Shown: positions 61,991 through 64,000 of the stretch, one piece after another | Layout: each line of letters begins with the position of its first letter | Numbering within the stretch: the stretch's first letter is position 1 | NCBI GenBank assembly: GCA_017163975.1 | Contig: JAFFSR010000244.1 | Span: 12,959,501 to 13,023,500 of the forward strand | Source of the DNA: Anastatus disparis | Lineage: Eukaryota; Arthropoda; Insecta; Hymenoptera; Eupelmidae | Length of the DNA stretch: 64,000 nt | Reading direction: 5' to 3' | Notes under the pieces: generated by a model | What the model was told of the DNA's origin: nothing | Seen by the model: the letters and a program-made list of their open reading frames with translations, nothing else | Database searches by the model: none | Translations under genes and position numbers: made by a program

Positions 61991-63121
61991 TTCAAAATTC
62001 GCGAAAAATGCTTGAAAAATAAAAATAAGGCTTGATTGATATATGAATATTTTCTTTTTTAAGATAAATAGAAAAATTTTTCCAAGAGAAAAAATATTTC
62101 TTTTTGGTCAAACAATAATGATATGCAAATAAAAGTACATTTTGAAGAAAAAATCTGTTTGCTTTTTTATCCACAAAGAAATTTTATATCAAGTACTTTG
62201 AAGATATCAGAATCTCATTATATTTAACCTATTATTGATTGAAATGAATGAAATTCAACTTAAAATTTATGTAAAATTTTAATACATGAATTTTTACGCA
62301 AATAAATTTTAATGCAAGTATGCAAATTTTTTAATATGTTAAAAAACATTATTATTGTACTACTTTTAGTATATAATTACTATACTTTTAGTATATAATT
62401 AAAATTTGTCTCACTATTTCTTTGAAGTGTAGCAATTTAACGGTGTTATACTTGATTAGTTTATTTGATGTTGTATAGTAAATTTTGGATCATTTACATG
62501 AATTTTTACGCAAATAAATTTTAATGCAAGTATGCAAATTTTTTAATATGTTAAAAAACATTATTATTGTACTACTTTTAGTATATAATTACTATACTTT
62601 TAGTATATAATTAAAATTTGTCTCACTATTTCTTTGAAGTGTAGCAATTTAACGGTGTTATACTTGATTAGTTTATTTGATGTTGTATAGTAAATTTTGG
62701 ATCATTTACATAACTTCGAAAATTGTTTTCTACAAAATTATTTTTGTCATTTTTTTTTATTGAAAAAATAAGTGAAAAAAAAATTCAATAGTAAAGTAAC
62801 TTTACTGTTTACATACATAAAAAATTCACGTGTTGTAGCAGACGACGCAATAAAAATTTCTTTCTGCTCTAAAAGATGTCAGCATCAGTTCTGTTGCATC
62901 CACAAGTGATTCAAGCGCGATTAAGTTACCTTCCATGCCGACAGCAGCTGTTGTTTGAAAACTCATCATTGCAGCAGCTGCAATATTACACAGAGTCATT
63001 ATGTACGTACTATATATATACATAAGTAGTGTGTATTGCAGGCAAAATAAAGATAGTTTCCAAATTAAACCACAGGCTTTTATTGGTGGCGCTAGTTTAA
63101 AGCGCCTGCGCTCGTTGGAAA
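61991..63121. other. Intergenic with tandem duplication; possible 5' UTR at the right end
   Basis: AT-rich, containing the 212-bp duplication (separate entry). From about 62,830 the sequence becomes less AT-rich. A GTACGT donor-like word at 63,003 and GCGCCTGCGC near 63,101 suggest a promoter/5' UTR for the exon at 63,122. Confidence 0.4.
62285..62708. repeat. Tandem duplication, 212-bp unit x2
   Basis: CATGAATTTTTACGCAAATA begins at 62,285 and again at 62,497. The two units appear identical by eye through GGATCATTTA, so the duplication is recent (or an assembly effect). Confidence 0.9.
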
Positions 63122-63195
63122 ATGGCCGATGCTGGGCCAACAGCAGCAGCAGGCAGCCAGCAGCCAACCAGCCAGCCAAAGAGAACCTCTATAAA
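63122..63195 (+). CDS. Possible first coding exon of a gene continuing past the window
   Basis: ATG in good context (GGAAAATGGCC) opens a 24-codon Ala/Gln/Pro-rich frame, starting MADAGPTAAAGSQQP, that runs into a consensus donor AAA|GTAAGA at 63,196. Composition is much less AT-rich than the flanks. The product is not recognised. Without the next exon this remains a hypothesis; it could also be 5' UTR. Confidence 0.4.
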
Positions 63196-64000
63196 GTAAG
63201 AGAGAGAGAAAAGGGCAGGGACGTGTCGTCTAAAAGCGAACCATCCAGTAAGAGACTGTGTGCTAGCGCGAGCGGCGCCGTCGTCGACGTTTTCTCTTTT
63301 AACAAAAAGAAAAAAAAGGAATAAAAAATTATTAAAACATAAGCAAATTTATTATTACCATTTTATTTATCACAAATAAAAAGTGTTATTTAAATCGTCG
63401 AACGATTTGCCTAGGAAAAATCCTTTTTAAGTGTTATATATGTGTGTGTGGTACTAGTGGTTTTCGAGTACAAGTGATTATTGTGTATGTACACACAGCC
63501 AAGTCAAACGTCTAGATTAATATATACAGGCGACGACAGTTATCGGGCTGATATATAAACGCCTTTTTATATCTATATATATCTATCTATACATATACAG
63601 TACGCAGGGCGCGTGTGCGAATCGTAAAAGAGAAGTAGGAGAGGGGGAGAGAAGAAGAAGAAGAAGAACAGTATACAGCAGCAAAAGCAGTAATATTAGA
63701 GGAAGAGGGAAGGAAGGAAAGGCGCAGACGGCACACACACCGTGTGTTGTATTATATATACCGTACACTTTACTCTGACTTACTCTTTCTCTCTCTCTTT
63801 CTCTTTTTCTCTACCGTTCTTTTTTTTACGTGAGTACATATACGATGTACGTATATAACGTGAGTGAGCGGTACGACAAAATACATATATAAATTCAATA
63901 TATACACAAACAAAGCGATTCAATAACAAAAAAAGAAATAAAATAATAAGTGTAGTGAATACGTGAGATAGAGAGAAGAGGAAAACAAGTAGCGCGTGTA
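63196..64000. other. Low-complexity, promoter-like or intronic sequence
   Basis: GA- and AG-rich tracts (63,200-63,220; 63,630-63,720), CT-rich tract (63,780-63,815), TATA/ATAT microsatellites, and CG-containing words. Typical of insect long 5' UTR/first-intron regions. No supported frame. Confidence 0.4.

Noticed and set aside
62826..63179. 117-codon frame on the minus strand
   Set aside because: It runs through the likely promoter/5' exon region on the opposite strand, has an Ala/Leu-rich low-complexity composition, and no splice or homology support.
1..64000. CRISPR arrays, operons, bacterial-type signals
   Set aside because: The window is eukaryotic throughout; the repeats present are transposon-derived and microsatellite, with no regular repeat-spacer array.

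Overview
This is an AT-rich, intron-rich eukaryotic window with short GT-AG introns, poly-T/AG acceptors and dense small transposable elements. The protein set (PRIM1, CLASRP, a fused gephyrin/cinnamon, SDR39U1) fits an insect. I suspect a hymenopteran such as a parasitoid wasp, but the sequence alone does not settle that. Many open frames of 60-100 codons are chance frames in AT-rich DNA and are left out.

Layout. From 1 to 17 kb there is gene-poor, repeat-rich DNA: the first exon of a gag-like gene at the left edge, a spliced gag-derived gene with six zinc knuckles (7.5-9.4 kb), a 5S-headed SINE, and several foldback/MITE elements flanked by TTAA, TTA or TA. From 17.8 to 34.5 kb there is a compact block of four conserved genes whose exons I could join in frame: SDR39U1 (+), PRIM1 (-), CLASRP (+) and gephyrin/cinnamon (+). 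SDR39U1 and PRIM1 converge with 378 bp between stop codons. PRIM1 and CLASRP diverge from a 589-bp promoter with an E2F-type site and two CCAAT boxes. A gephyrin intron carries a full-length tRNA-headed SINE with a 15-bp target duplication. From 34.5 to 38.5 kb there is an old foldback copy, a TTAA MITE and a possible LTR.

From 39.85 to 57.18 kb lies the main curiosity: a near-perfect 17.3-kb palindrome with arms of about 8.66 kb and its axis at about 48,512.5. Each arm carries the same outward-pointing genes: an eight-exon, roughly 744-residue zinc-finger protein built of three repeated zinc modules, then a MULE-type transposase fragment. Inside these lies a 2.1-kb TTAA-flanked transposon. 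The axis is occupied exactly by a 392-bp palindromic TTAA-flanked MITE. Outside the near-identical core, inverted homology continues but is clearly older: it carries substitutions, lost splice sites, and two insertions on the right side (57.18-58.55 and 59.27-61.81 kb). So an old inverted duplication has either been recently homogenised or recently re-duplicated in its core. Alternatively, the core is partly an assembly effect. The differences I could see between the core arms are single-base, mostly homopolymer indels, which look like consensus errors.

From 62 to 64 kb there is a 212-bp tandem duplication and then more GC-rich, low-complexity sequence. It looks like the promoter and 5' exon of a gene continuing past the right edge.
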